Assembly (NCBI GenBank): GCA_020796225.1
Contig: CM036758.1
Span: forward strand, 68,027,274-68,091,273
Length of the DNA stretch: 64,000 nucleotides
Direction: 5' to 3'
Source: Arion vulgaris
Taxonomy: Eukaryota > Mollusca > Gastropoda > Stylommatophora > Arionidae
Every line of letters starts with the position of its first letter. The stretch's first letter is position 1. Positions 29,780-40,089 of the stretch are shown piece by piece. Under the pieces are notes generated by a model, which had not been told where the DNA came from, made no database searches, and was given only the letters and a program-made list of their open reading frames with translations. The translations under genes were made by a program, and so were the position numbers.

Positions 29780-30300
29780 CGACTGAAATACTTACTTTCT
29801 CAAACGAAATATCTCCCAGAAAGTTGAAGATCTGCAGGAACATCGTCATGTTTCATTGTAATCCTGAAAATAGTGTTATAATTCATATATTGAAATAAAA
29901 CATCATTATGAAATCAATATAAACTCCCATCTGACATTTTGGTCGTCATTTAATCACTTTATGAAATAGACAGCCATGTATTTAATCATTAATATTTAAT
30001 CCTAATCTTGAAGACATTACGAAGATGAAACACTGATATTTTTAATGGAAATCTTCCAAGAGAATAAAAATGTGTGCGTGTATTATGTCTTGAAGAGATT
30101 AAATGTTTAAAGTTGAAATGTCAATATTTTGTTTCGAAATGTTGTATACTGATGTTATCGTCCCTGTTGATTACTGACGTTATCGTCACTGTTATCATTT
30201 CTTTTGTATTGTTTCCGTCAAAAATTAGAAATATAATGTTAATATAAATTAGAGTTAGAATTTATAGTTAACTAAATCAATTTCTATATTTTGCATCCTG
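29780..30300. other. Unassigned A+T-rich stretch
   Basis: No recognisable element. It has a 20-bp local repeat (GATGTTATCGTC / GACGTTATCGTCACTGTTAT near 30150-30200). Confidence 0.45.
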
Positions 30301-30301
30301 T

Positions 30302-30572
30302 CCGTGTGTTGCAGGGGTTAACAAGGGGAACAAAGAATAGTAACACTATTAATAGTAACAATAGTAACGCGATCTACAAGGCATGTCGTAAGAGGCGATA
30401 GAGGTAGGGGGATTAGGGAAGCTACTCTAGTAAATAAAAAGCGTAGTAGAAATCGGATGTACTTGTAGGCGCATAATTTGCACAGCGTACAATCGATCTT
30501 AGGCTTAGATCACATACAAATCACAAATAGTGGTTAATAAGTGGTCGATATGGAGCGTTTGAAAAGGAAAGA
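30302..30572 (+). mobile_element. RetA1 retroposon
   Basis: CCGTGTGTTGCAGGGGTTAA, GCATGTCGTAAGAGGCGATA, CTACTCTAGTAAATAAAAAG, TACTTGTAGGCGCATAATTT, GTCGATATGGAGCGTTTGAA. A small ATAGTAAC duplication (30340-30365) interrupts the head. Confidence 0.9.
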
Positions 30573-30599
30573 AGAATATGTACATGTTTACACATTCTG

Positions 30600-30775
30600 A
30601 TGTGGTCACTAGTTGGGAAAAGAAAACGTGGAAGACCAAAGATCACTCTTCTGGAAGAACCATCCAACAAGAAAGTAAACTATTGGGATGTAAAACCATA
30701 CAAGATCTCCAACTGCTAGCAAAGAACCGCATCAAATGGAGATCTAAAACCTCTGCCCTATCCTATACCAATCCT
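30600..30775 (+). mobile_element. LINE-k C-terminal fragment
   Basis: T-S-W-E-K-K-T-W-K-T-K-D-H-S-S-G-R-T-I then K-L-L-G-C-K-T-I-Q-D-L-Q-L-L-A-K-N-R-I-K-W-R. It extends the block shared with 7815 and 59215 upstream. The K-T-W-K-T-K part reads as G-R-P-K-I-T-L in another frame, the usual LINE signature. Confidence 0.8.
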
Positions 30776-31429
30776 TCGCTTGTATACCATGGTACATGTT
30801 TTCCTTATTTCAAAATAATATATTATTAAATGTTTCAACACTACACGTTAGATATGCATTTGTACTATGAATTGGGTGAAAAATATCCCCAGCAATGGCG
30901 GAATGCGGGAGGGCCATTCAGAATCAGAACTGTTTGATTCTGGACACGACTTTGCTAGCGCATTTCCGTTATGTTTGGTGAGGTATTTTCTGGTTTCGTT
31001 TATCGAGCTATTGAGTTAGTGCTTGAGCAGCGCTGTGAGCTATGAATGTTATTTGGAATGCTTTTTTGCTGTGTCAACCAATGCGCTTGTTGTGGGTATT
31101 CAGAAAATGGCGGTCAGCGATTATGACAAACCAACTCAATCTACCGTATGCAGTGTTTTGCATGTGCAGAAAGCTGGATTTTGTAGTAATTGATGTTCTC
31201 TTCGACATGAATTGCAATTGAAGTGATGAACAGTTTTGTGTTGACACTTTAGCGACGGCCATATGCATTTATGCAGTGCAGATTGCTTTTTGTGGTGATA
31301 CGGCTGTTTCATTCTGGAATTAGTTCTCACAGCACATGAGACAATTGTTAGCATTTCGTGTGATTTTCACTGGCACAGGAACGGAGCAATTATGGGGTGA
31401 CCCGTTGCAGTGAAGTTGGAACCGTTCAT

Positions 31430-31460
31430 ATGAACTATGAACTATAAACTATGAACTATG
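31430..31460. repeat. (TATGAAC)n short array
   Basis: TATGAACTATGAACTATAAAC repeats, four to five heptamers. Confidence 0.8.
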
Positions 31461-31504
31461 AATTGTCAATGGTTTTAGTACCTACCGCAGTGATTATTAT
31501 GTAG

Positions 31505-31665
31505 GCAGACAGGCAGGTAAACAGGAAGGCATATAGACAGACATACAGATAGACATGATACATAGGTAGATAGACAGACAGACAGATAAACAGCTAGAGG
31601 TACAGGCAGACAAACGGATGGTTGGATAGACCAATAGACATATAGACACATATACAGGTATATAT
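31505..31665. repeat. (GACA/GATA)n-type repeat
   Basis: Imperfect ATAGACAGACA/CAGGCAGACA tetranucleotide tract of about 160 bp. Confidence 0.88.
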
Positions 31666-31714
31666 CAATGACAAAAGACAACTGATAAACTGCATATTTA
31701 TTTCAACTCTCTAT

Positions 31715-32075
31715 TATCAGTGCCAAATATCGCCCCTGACTAAGACACAGGAAAGAAAGATTACAACGTGTGAAATGAGATGTCTACGAAACGGTGTCAA
31801 CGTTACAAGGAGAGATAGAGTGAGAAACGAGAATATCAGAATCATCGTTGGTACTATACCATGCATACAGTACATCGAGAAGTAAAGAATCAAGTGGTTC
31901 GGCCATCTAATGAGAGTGGAACCACATTTACCACCATCATGTGCCTACAATAATCGACACTCAGGGCGCAGAGCACGAGGATGGCCAAGAACACGATGGA
32001 TAGATAACCGTAACACACCTGGCCCAAGACCGAAAACAAAATCTCACCACGCGCTTTACGGCAAATGTGGTTCAG
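31715..32075 (+). mobile_element. LINE-d/e relative, 3' fragment
   Basis: The plus strand reads Y-Q-C-Q-I-S-P-L-T-K-T, I-T-T-C-E-M-R-C-L-R-N-G-V-N-V-T-R-R-D-R-V-R-N-E-N-I-R and I-K-W-F-G-H-L-M-R-V, then R-R-A-R-G-W-P-R-T-R-W-I-D. There are several frame breaks, including a TAA after Y-I-E-K. Confidence 0.85.
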
Positions 32076-32092
32076 ATAAGATAACATAAGAC

Positions 32093-32205
32093 ACATATAC
32101 AAATATATAGATAGACAGATAGACACATGGACAAATACACAGATATATGGATCGACACATATACACATAGACACATAGACATATATATAGATAGATAGAT
32201 CGTTA
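32093..32205. repeat. (ATAGACAC)n-type repeat
   Basis: ATAGATAGACAGATAGACAC and TAGACACATAGACATATA tract adjoining the LINE fragment. Confidence 0.85.
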
Positions 32206-32273
32206 TGGTAATATTTCATTATTATGTATTCATAATTCAGCTGTTCTAATGTTAACATATATCTGATGTTATG

Positions 32274-32753
32274 CTTCTTCTTCTCAGAACGTTCCAAATA
32301 GACCACTGGATAACAGCTCTTTGTGATTTGTATATGATCCGAGTCTAAGACCGATTGTACATTGTGCCAGTTATGCGCCTACAAGTAGGCCAGCACATCT
32401 CTCTTTCTCTCTCGACGTTCTATTTTGGCCAAATTCATCATTCTTATTGTGATATATAAACAACCTTTGTCAAGAACGTTTGTTTTACATCTTACGTTCA
32501 ACGCCTTTTGGAACTCTAGTGCTTAACCTTCGGTGACGTGTCCGGTTTCAGTCAGCGTTTATTGTTTCGCTCTCCGTTAGCCTTTGACTGTTCCCAGCCG
32601 ACCTACAAAATAGCACATCTGATTTCTGCGACGCTTTTTATTTACTAGGGTAGCTTCCATAGGCCCCTACCTCAATCGTCTGTTATGACATGCCTTATAG
32701 GTCACAGTGTTACTATTTCTTGCTCCCCTTGTGAGCCTGGCAACACACAGGCG
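32274..32753 (-). mobile_element. RetA1 split by RetA4 body
   Basis: A minus-strand RetA1 from CGCCTGTGTGTTGCCAGGCT (32753) to a GAAGAAG tail (32274). It is interrupted at 32401-32611, with AGCACATCT present on both sides (32392-32400 and 32612-32620). Confidence 0.92.
32401..32611 (-). mobile_element. RetA4 body inserted in RetA1
   Basis: It shares TGATATATAAACAACCTTTG and TTAGCCTTTGACTGTTCCC with 5729-5940 and AGTGCTTAACCTTCGGTGAC with RetA3. The tail is GAGAGAGAAAGAG. The 5' head is absent, so this is a 5'-truncated insertion with a 9-bp target duplication. Confidence 0.88.
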
Positions 32754-32859
32754 TGATATATATCTAATGTTATACAATATGTTTTGTCGCGTTCCTTCTC
32801 CTCTTGATTTATTGTTTCCCATCTTCTAGTATTGCTTATTTTTGATTCGCCCCTGTATT

Positions 32860-32915
32860 TCTCTCTCTCTCTCTCTCCCAATCATCGCCCCTGTATTTCT
32901 CTCTCTCTCTCTGAT
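32860..32915. repeat. (CT)n runs with 24-bp duplication
   Basis: CGCCCCTGTATTTCTCTCTC occurs twice (32849 and 32887 regions), each followed by a CT run. Confidence 0.85.
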
Positions 32916-33239
32916 CACCTCCCTGTATAGGAAACGTTTTATGTTCTTCAACGTTTGCATATACTTGAGATTATAGATCGCGCGGAATGATATTTCTGCA
33001 AAAAATAGTTCACGCTCTGGCCAGATTATGCAGACATCTTGTCAACAGGACATTTAACTTCCGTATTCTATCTCTTTCAATTGATCTCTGGACTTTAACA
33101 CGACAAGACAAACTAAGGTCGCGACTTGAGTTGAGCTTGTTTTGTAAGTTGTGTGTGGTATTTGTGGTGTAGAGGTAAGATGGTCGCCTCTAGTTCCAAA
33201 AGTTTTTGGTTCGTTTTTCGTGCCTTCTTCTTCACCGTT

Positions 33240-33770
33240 CAACTCCCAACAGAGCACAGGTCTTCAGCAAACATCTTCCAGCTCTTCCTCTCTACTGCCA
33301 TCTCTCAACTGAGCACAGGTCTTCAGCAAACATCTTCTAGCTCTTCCTCTCTACTGCCATCTCTCAACTGAGCACAGGTCTTCAGCAAACATCTTCCAGC
33401 TCTTCCTCTCTACTGCCATCCCTTCCAATTCTTTCTATGTTTCACCTATCCTTTTAATATCAGCCTCCAGCTCTCTTCTCCAGGTCTGTCTAGGGCTTCC
33501 CATAGTACTTTTTCCCTGCGGGTTCCAAAACAGTGCCGGTTTTGCAATGCATCCGGTTAGTCTTCTCAGTATGTGTCCTACCCATCGACTGCTTCTCTTC
33601 CTTAGATCTTTATCCACTGGTATCTGCTTAGTTCTTTCTCTGAGTTCCTCGTTCGTAATCTTATCATACCATCTTGGTCCCTCTGTTCTTTGTAAACCTC
33701 CATGTATGAAGGTCTGTAGTTTTCTGGTGGTTTCTTTTGTTGTCTAATTGTGTTGTTTCTCACATGAAGC
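33240..33770 (-). mobile_element. LINE-i 3' fragment
   Basis: Minus-strand text: W-Y-D-K-I-T-N-E-E-L-R-E-R-T-K-Q-I-P-V, D-L-R-K-R-S-S-R-W-V-G-H-I-L-R-R-L, then G-S-P-R-Q-T-W-R-R-E-L-E-A-D. After the stop the 3' terminus is tandemly repeated (33258-33425). A relative at 59580-60050 has a single terminus. Confidence 0.9.
33258..33425 (-). repeat. 59-bp LINE-i terminal repeat, about three units
   Basis: Units from 33258, 33317 and 33376 contain GTCTTCAGCAAACATCTTCC and CTCTACTGCCATCTCTCAAC. They are almost identical and lie at the LINE-i 3' end. Confidence 0.95.
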
Positions 33771-34089
33771 GATCATAGTCATATCGGAGACGGACGATAA
33801 AACAGAGGATCATGGTTCAAGTTAAGCACAAAAAGAAACACTGACTGTTATAAATCAATAAGGGTAAGGCACCAAAGCTACCTCCCACACAAAATTCATT
33901 AACAAATTTAAAAATAATTCCTACATTCATTGCATCATCTTCAAAATAACATAAAAAAGACACTCGCTGGTGCTATTGAGTTTGTGCGCTTCTTCAGTAA
34001 TCTTCCAGCATATGAAGGAAATCGGAGCACACATGGGTATTCAGCGAAGTGCACTGATGATGATGGTGCTATCAATCAATCAATCGACG

Positions 34090-35195
34090 TGCACTATGTG
34101 CAAGGAATTGTCTGAATATAGTTCAACTCATACTGTGAAATTGATATGGGCTTTGCTTCTCATTTTGATCTATGTTTTAGTTTATTTAATATTCCTTGTT
34201 TGTGTTTGTACCCTTAAAAAATACCTAAGATCAAAACGTCAAATTGTTGTTATGTTTGTTATTTAATTATTCATTTCTTGCTTGCTTATGTAATGCTATA
34301 TATATATATCCACGGGTCTTTGTCCAAAATGATATTTAACTTAGTATTATCGCAGCCTTCCTACGGTATTCTCCAGATGTGATCTAACCCGGTCTGATAA
34401 CCTCAGATTTGTAGATTGTCGTATATCGCCTTATTAGTGTTATAATGTTAACAGGTATGGTTAAGGTACAATATGGTGAACGCGTTGAAAGAGAACGGAC
34501 AATTTTCTATTGATCATAAATCTGACAAGAGTCAACATTTAACAGAATTGCATTCATCTTCGTTCAGGGGCACATATGTATCGATGTCAGTTGAAGCAAA
34601 GATAGGCTTTCTGGCTCGGCCACCATATCTAGGAGAAGGGAGTCATCCAATGGATAGCGCTGTCATTCTGGTCATAGCGTGTGACCGCAGAAAGGACTTT
34701 CATCTAAACTCTAAGCCTATCGCCATCCACAACTAGATTGCAGGTTCTTGGATTTAAGATTACAATGACCAGAAATAAGCAACACAACAGAGGTATGAGT
34801 AGGCTTATCAATCAACATCAAACTGCCACAGTTAGTCGCTGGGCGCTGTTGGAGATGTTTCATTTCTCGATTATCATATTTTTGGGAAGGTAGAACACAA
34901 TTGCAACGGAAAAGAATAACGCAGGTCTTACGTATCTTTGTGCTCCACGTGGTTCATACACGAAGTATATGTAGTAAGTAAACACTTGGTACAATCTTGA
35001 AATGACATAACTAAACAGTAGAAACAATATGTCCTGACATATCTTACCATTAGATCTGGAAGATTCTGAAAGGTTTTGATAAACGTCATCTACATGAAAT
35101 AGGTCAACTTAGCAGCTATGTAGTGCATATATGCAGTGGTTCAGATTATTAGCCTTTGCCTATTTCCTTAAGTGACTTACCTCTTAAGCAACATA
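34090..35195. other. Unassigned stretch with one unrecognised ORF
   Basis: An 87-codon plus-strand frame at 34473-34736 includes Y-V-S-M-S-V-E-A-K-I-G-F and S-H-P-M-D-S-A-V-I-L-V. I do not recognise it. The rest is A+T-rich with no element partner. Confidence 0.45.
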
Positions 35196-35198
35196 GTC

Positions 35199-35444
35199 AC
35201 CCGAGTGGTTACCGGGGCCTAAATTTGGGGTGTAAAGAATAGAACCACTGTTCTATACCTGCCACGCATGTCGTAAAAGGTGACTAAGGAGGTTTGACGG
35301 AAATCAGATGCATGTGTCATAAACGTCTATGCGTTCAGGGTCCTACCAAACCAATGTGCAACGTATACACGTTCTTGGCAAGATCAAACATATCACAAAG
35401 AGTGATTAAAATTGGTGGTAAAGAATGAACGTAAAGAAGAAGAT
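35199..35444 (+). mobile_element. RetA2 retroposon
   Basis: A plus-strand copy: CACCCGAGTGGTTACCGGGG, AAATTTGGGGTGTAAAGAAT, CGCATGTCGTAAAAGGTGAC, CCAATGTGCAACGTATACAC, TATCACAAAGAGTGATTAAA and a short AAGAAGAAG tail. Confidence 0.93.
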
Positions 35445-35514
35445 GTAGAAGTGCATTATAGTATGTCTCTTTGATTAGTTTGTTTTTCTTTAGTCTTCTT
35501 CTTTCCTTTAATCC

Positions 35515-35688
35515 TGGGTTTTTCCCTCACAGCGTTAAATTATGAAGAGATTTCTAGAATAAGCTTTTGTGTACGTTTCATAGTGTTTTTCCCTGCCTCT
35601 GTTATCTCTAAGGTCCACCTTTTGTGTGAACTGTCTTTTGCTTCGTATCCACTGTATTGGAATAAAATTGCTTTTCGAAGCTCACTAT
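35515..35688 (-). mobile_element. LINE-b 3' fragment
   Basis: Antisense LINE-b tail and C-terminus: CTCACAGCGTTAAATTATGA, AGAGATTTCTAGAATAAGC, TCTAAGGTCCACCTTTTGTG, TTGCTTTTCGAAGCTCACTA. It stops abruptly where a RetA1 fragment begins. Confidence 0.85.
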
Positions 35689-35895
35689 CATGTTGTAAGA
35701 GACGGCTGATGTAGGGACTTAGGAAGCTACTCTAGTAAACAAAAAGCGTCGCAGAAATCGGATGTTCTTGCCTATTTGTAGACGCATAATTGGCACAACG
35801 TATAATCGCTCTTAGGCTCAGTTCACATATAAATCACAAAGAGTGGCTAACAAGTGGTCGATATTGCGCGTTCGAAGACAAAGGAGAAAAAGATA
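35689..35895 (+). mobile_element. RetA1, 5'-truncated
   Basis: Begins inside the conserved block (CATGTTGTAAGAGACGGCTG) and runs to the end, GGTCGATATTGCGCGTTCGA with an AAG-rich tail. 5' truncation is the pattern expected of reverse transcription-primed insertion. Confidence 0.88.
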
Positions 35896-36015
35896 ATCTA
35901 CTTATGTGACAGCACCATTTATTTCGATATTTCTTTAAGATTGAATTCGATATTGACACACTAAAAAGGCAACTCTTGCAATGATAGTAACAGACGATTT
36001 ATAAAATGCTTAGAC

Positions 36016-36456
36016 CAGCGTTTCCCAAACTGCTTTCGGCGGATCCCCGGGGATCCACGAGGTACTCACAGAAGGACCTCAAACGCTTAACGAAATATTA
36101 TGACCTATGAAATTCAAGTAAGTAATTGGCTGAATCAATTTTAGGAAAGATATGATAAATAACGTTGGCGTGCATTGGTGTTTGCTACAATATATTTTAG
36201 CTGAGCTTCAGGATGGATCGCTGGCTCAAATTGAAATCCGAATGTGCTGATGATGTTAATGATGGCGCATCTTGTTCAAGGCAAAATGAAACGTCTTCCT
36301 GTTTATTAAAATATTAAATTGCAGACATTGTTTACTATTGTATCACACAAATAATTCATTCCTGTTCATTTTCAAACATAGAAACTTGTATGGGACCGCG
36401 ACAGCAAAATGTATTTAAAAGAAGGTCCACGTTAATGCAAAGTTTGGGAACCGCTG
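36016..36456 (+). mobile_element. hAT transposon remnant
   Basis: The ends CAGCGTTTCCCAAACTGC and GCAAAGTTTGGGAACCGCTG are imperfect inverted repeats. The flanking 8-mers GCTTAGAC (36008-36015) and GCTTAGAT (36457-36464) differ at one base. Inside, from about 36214, the text M-D-R-W-L-K-L-K-S-E-C-A-D-D-V resembles the start of hAT/ZBED-type transposases. It is internally deleted and nonautonomous. Confidence 0.9.
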
Positions 36457-36889
36457 GCTTAGATCGATGCACGCAAGCTTTACACTGAATAGGTAATCAG
36501 TATTCACCAGTCCAACATCAAGTGACTGTCCTGGCTTTACACGTCTGGAAATGAAATAAAGAAGTCAAATGAAAGAACAGATAAACTGACTAGAATCGTA
36601 TTAATTGCATGAAGGAGAAATACTGACAGGGTAGACAACATAAATGTCATCTGATTTCCATATGTGAAAACAGATTCAGAGACATTGAAAGGTTTAATTG
36701 AAATGTGGATATAGCACAGACAAACAGGCGGTTGAGGTAGGTATGATAGAGAGTGAAGAAATACCAACGATCATAATATGAATACAGTGAGAGATGGAAT
36801 GTATGTATTGTAGAACAAAATACCAACTATCATAAAGTGAATACAGTAATGGCAGGAAATTAGGATCAAAGGATCTAAAGGTGAGGATT

Positions 36890-37020
36890 AAATTTATTGC
36901 GCAAGGTCTAAGCCCATATGGCTCCGGTCCCTCTCTGCAGAAATGGCACGCCATCTGCCGAGAGTATTGAACAATACACGAACCCCGTAGTGGGGAGGCT
37001 GCGGCGATAATACTAAGTGA
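36890..37020 (-). mobile_element. SINE-B 3' part
   Basis: Antisense of SINE-B: GCCCATATGGCTCCGGTCCC, CAGAAATGGCACGCCATCTG, CCGAGAGTATTGAACAATAC. Head and A/B boxes are not seen. Confidence 0.75.
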
Positions 37021-37191
37021 ATGTAAGATTTCGGACAGTGACAAGTATATATTTAGTATTACATAAGCAAGCAAGAAAATAATATTAATCAAAAGTTAAA
37101 TTTATTTTTTCTTTTTTCCAATCATGTTTTTGCCTCACAGCGTCATGATAAGAGATTTCTAGAACGATGCCTTGTGTGCGCTTCTTAAATA

Positions 37192-37512
37192 TTCACAAAA
37201 TAGATGAGACTGCAGTAAAACTATTTGATTGGCAAAACACGTAATCACAAAGTACTGTAGTTTTAAAAATTACAAAAACAATGACAACATACAGCAACGT
37301 TTCGACCAACAAGGCCTTTATCAAGCAAACGGACAACAGGAGTGACAAATTTAAAAAAAAAAATGGACGACCAAAAACAAACGTTTCTAATGAAAATCTG
37401 GGAATAAAAACGAAAATCTGGAAATAAAGAATAACGAAATAAATGTAACACAAAAACACACATAAAAACTAGAACTAGAACGGAAGAGAAACAATGAAAA
37501 ATCTAGAAATAG
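37192..37512 (-). mobile_element. Penelope-like element in LINE-b
   Basis: GAGACTGCAGTAAAACTATT, AGTACTGTAGTTTTAAAAAT and CAGCAACGTTTCGACC-type text match the left arm at 20830-20958. The hammerhead-like core is on the minus strand near 37322-37295. Borders CTTCTTAAATA (37181-37191) and CTTTTTAAATA (37513-37523) differ at one base. The right half is A-rich and not an inverted copy. Confidence 0.82.
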
Positions 37513-37876
37513 CTTTTTAAATAGTGCCATTCGTCGCCTATGTTATTTTTGAGGTCCACATTTTGCCATGCCGGACTTTTGCTTTGTATCCATTGTATCG
37601 GAGTAACATTACTCTTTATATCCATTGTATCGGAGTAACATTACTCTTTATGGTGTACTGTTTGTGGTAATATGCTTGTGTAGCCGAACAACATAATATG
37701 TTGTTTCTTGATGAAGTTCAGTACTGATGTTGTACCTACTTTGTTTCCTGATGTCTTAATTTTTCAACCGGTCTCTTCTTATTACCCCCAACAGTCTGCG
37801 TAGACATTTGATCTCTGTCGTGACTAGTTTTCTTCTATCATTTAATGTCAGCGTTAAGGTTTGCTCTGATAGTATA

Positions 37877-38216
37877 CGTGTTTACGGAAATGAGAGAGCG
37901 GACAGGCTTGTATCAATAGCATCGATTGTTGGGGAGTTGAAGATGGATAAGGGTGATATTCTTCGGTCTATTCGTGACTGTCTGTTGGATGAGGACACTA
38001 AAATCGATGTTGAATCTATCAAGCGATTTAGGCAGTTTGGAGTTACCCGTTGTTCAGGTCGAACTGGATGCCTGAGAGGCAGACTGAGAGGCGTGTTTAA
38101 TCAGCGAGCCACAAAAGCCATCAGTATGTATACTCTTCGATATCTGTTGGGGAAGACTGAGCACCTATGGGTCTGCCCGGAGTGCAATGACGTCAGTTTA
38201 GTAACCAATAACCAAT
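37877..38216 (+). mobile_element. LINE-g2 3' fragment
   Basis: A plus-strand frame: V-Y-G-N-E-R-A-D-R-L-V-S-I-A-S-I-V-G-E-L-K (end of RNase H with N-E-x-A-D), D-K-G-D-I-L-R-S-I-R-D-C-L-L, R-Y-L-L-G-K-T-E-H-L-W-V-C-P-E-C-N-D (C-x2-C). It ends GTAACCAATAACCAAT. Flanking CTGATAGTATA (37866-37876) and CTGATAGCATA (38217-38227) form an 11-bp duplication with one mismatch. Confidence 0.93.
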
Positions 38217-38419
38217 CTGATAGCATAAATGTAGGAGAAAGATTGAGTTGAACATTGTTCTTTTTATGTTCATGGGGCCACATAAGTTGTCAGTCTTATT
38301 ATTAAATTATTCATTTCTTGTTTGCTCATGTAATACTATAAATGCATGTCTTTGCATACATCGCACAAAATTGGAAGAGCATTTTCAGAAATGTATCCTT
38401 CTTTTCTCAGCATTTAATT

Positions 38420-38700
38420 TTTCTTCGTCCTCTTTTGTAGTCACACTGCTACCTGGATGTTGCCCAGTGTCGTGGTTTTCTGTTATAGTCTTGCGCTGTT
38501 CTGGTGGCTTGGGTGATTGTTATTTTTGCTCTGTGACAGAATTCTGCTGTGCCATCTAACCATCTTTTCGTGGTCTTCCTCTCGCCTTCTTTCCTGATGT
38601 TCTGTTGTAGAAGACTATACTACGGAGTTTGGATTCATTCTTATTAAGTGACCAAACCACTTCATTCTTTGTTTCTCAATGTAATTCAAGCATTTCCTTA
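38420..38700 (-). mobile_element. LINE-e 3' fragment
   Basis: Antisense of the LINE-e C-terminus: CACACTGCTACCTGGATGTT, GCGCTGTTCTGGTGGCTTGG, AACCATCTTTTCGTGGTCTT, AAGTGACCAAACCACTTCAT. One copy of the terminal unit, unlike 54104-54327. Confidence 0.88.
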
Positions 38701-38969
38701 AACGAGTGCCATTTCTTCTCATTTGTTTGTAGCGTGTCTCATTTATACAGACTCTGATTAATTTCTGTATTTTCTGTATACCCTATTATACATCACATTT
38801 ATATGCATCTTTTTTATCATATTTAATTTATATATTCTAATCGTTGTCAATCTTTTCTTTTCAAATTCATCTTACATTTTTGTTATTTAAAAATCTTGAT
38901 TATATCTTCTGTCTGAAATGTATCTTGATTATCTGATCAATTTCAGAATATTTTAATTATTTTTCTTGA
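38701..38969. other. Unassigned A+T-rich stretch
   Basis: T-rich sequence without an identifiable element. Confidence 0.45.
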
Positions 38970-39445
38970 GGGTTCTCTATGGCGTAAAGGTTATGCGATC
39001 GTCTCTCATGCCCACTGGTCACTCGTAGGGCCATCTGTATATTTTTCAGATATCCATAATCTCAGTGTAGGTGAGATCGAGTACCTAGTCCTATTGAAGA
39101 AGAACGTTAAAACGTAGGTCCTGTGTTCAATATGAGCACATAAAAGAACCATTGGTAGTTCAAAATCGAGAAGAGCAGGCTGGAATCGAGAAGAGCAGGC
39201 TGGAATCGAGAAGAGCAATCTGAAAAGCCGATGCCCGGTCAAAATTCATAAGAGAAGTTTGAAATTAAAATTCCTGCAAAAATATCTTCACCATCTTCAA
39301 ACTTACATCGAGGACCCTCGCCGTTGGTATACTGAGATATTTCTGTGTAAGAAAGATATCGGAGCAAACATGGTTACTCACCGAAGTGCAATGATTGATA
39401 GTCCTACCTATCAATCAATCAATCAATCAATCAATCATTTCTTTG
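38970..39445 (+). mobile_element. SINE-D, near full length
   Basis: GGGTTCTCTATGGCGTAAAG (A box TGGCGTAAAGG), TAGGGCCATCTGTATATTTT, TCAGTGTAGGTGAGATCGAG, CAAAATCGAGAAGAGCAGGC (an 18-bp TGGAATCGAGAAGAGCA segment is repeated three times), TCTTCACCATCTTCAAACTT and a long (TCAA)n tail to 39440. Confidence 0.93.
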
Positions 39446-39610
39446 TAATTTGTTCTTAACGAAACGGTATGCATACAAAACACCTCTGGATTGTGTTTAC
39501 TCCAGGTGAACATCATGGCATTCTTTAATACCTGGTGCAGGTATTGCACTGTTTACTTTGAACCTGTCATTGTTCTTGTTCTGCGTTTTTTCTCGAGGGC
39601 TTTCATTCGT

Positions 39611-39872
39611 CTTCTTTTTCTTCAAATAATTTCCGTATCGAATAATTGTTAACCACTCTTTGTTGTTTAATTGTGATGTGAGACTAAGAGCGATTGTGCG
39701 TTATTGCAGTTATGCGCCTACAAGTAAGCCAGCACATCTGATTTCTGCGAAGTTTTTAATTTACTAGCGTAGCTTCCCTAGGCTCCTTCTTCAGTCGCCT
39801 CTTACGACATGCCTTGTAGGTCGCAGTGTTACTATTCCTTGCTCTCCTCGGGACCCAGGCAACACAGGTTCG
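39611..39872 (-). mobile_element. RetA1 retroposon
   Basis: A minus-strand copy: CTTCTTTTTCTTCAAATAAT tail side, ATGCGCCTACAAGTAAGCC, TTACTAGCGTAGCTTCCCTA, CGCCTCTTACGACATGCCTT, TTGCTCTCCTCGGGACCCAG. Confidence 0.9.
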
Positions 39873-40089
39873 GAAGACTTTCATGGATGTGATGGGTAAT
39901 AGCGTTTTAATGACGGCCTATCTATTCTTGTGTACTACGGTACGAGGATCAGATCCCAATGCTTTAGATATACTGTTAGTGAAGTCTGTTACCTTGTCCG
40001 AGCTGGCAACCATAGTTTCATAGATGTAAAACAGTCCCCGTGATTGCTAGATTATATAGGCGGTAACACAAACTCTTGTGCAGCTTCCA

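Larger units (their letters stand above)
33152..34085 (+). mobile_element. SINE-D split by LINE-i
   Basis: The head TGTGGTGTAGAGGTAAGATG with TTTTGGTTCGTTTTTCG stops near 33230. The body resumes near 33785 with TCGGAGACGGACGATAAAAC and continues ACCAAAGCTACCTCCCACAC, AAATCGGAGCACACATGGGT, GCGAAGTGCACTGATGATGA and the TCAATCAATCAATC tail. LINE-i lies between. Confidence 0.85.
37105..38290 (-). mobile_element. Composite LINE-b copy with two insertions
   Basis: LINE-b pieces on the minus strand occupy 37105-37191, 37513-37865 and 38228-38290, in correct order from tail to Y-Q-C-Q-type region. A Penelope-like piece interrupts at 37192-37512 and a LINE-g end at 37877-38216. A local duplication of ATCCATTGTATCGGAGTAAC (37588 and 37618) also occurs. 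Confidence 0.9.

Noticed and set aside
34473..34736. 87-codon plus-strand ORF as a possible host exon
   Set aside because: No recognised domain, no relative in the window and no splice or promoter context. The length is expected by chance in A+T-rich DNA of this size.
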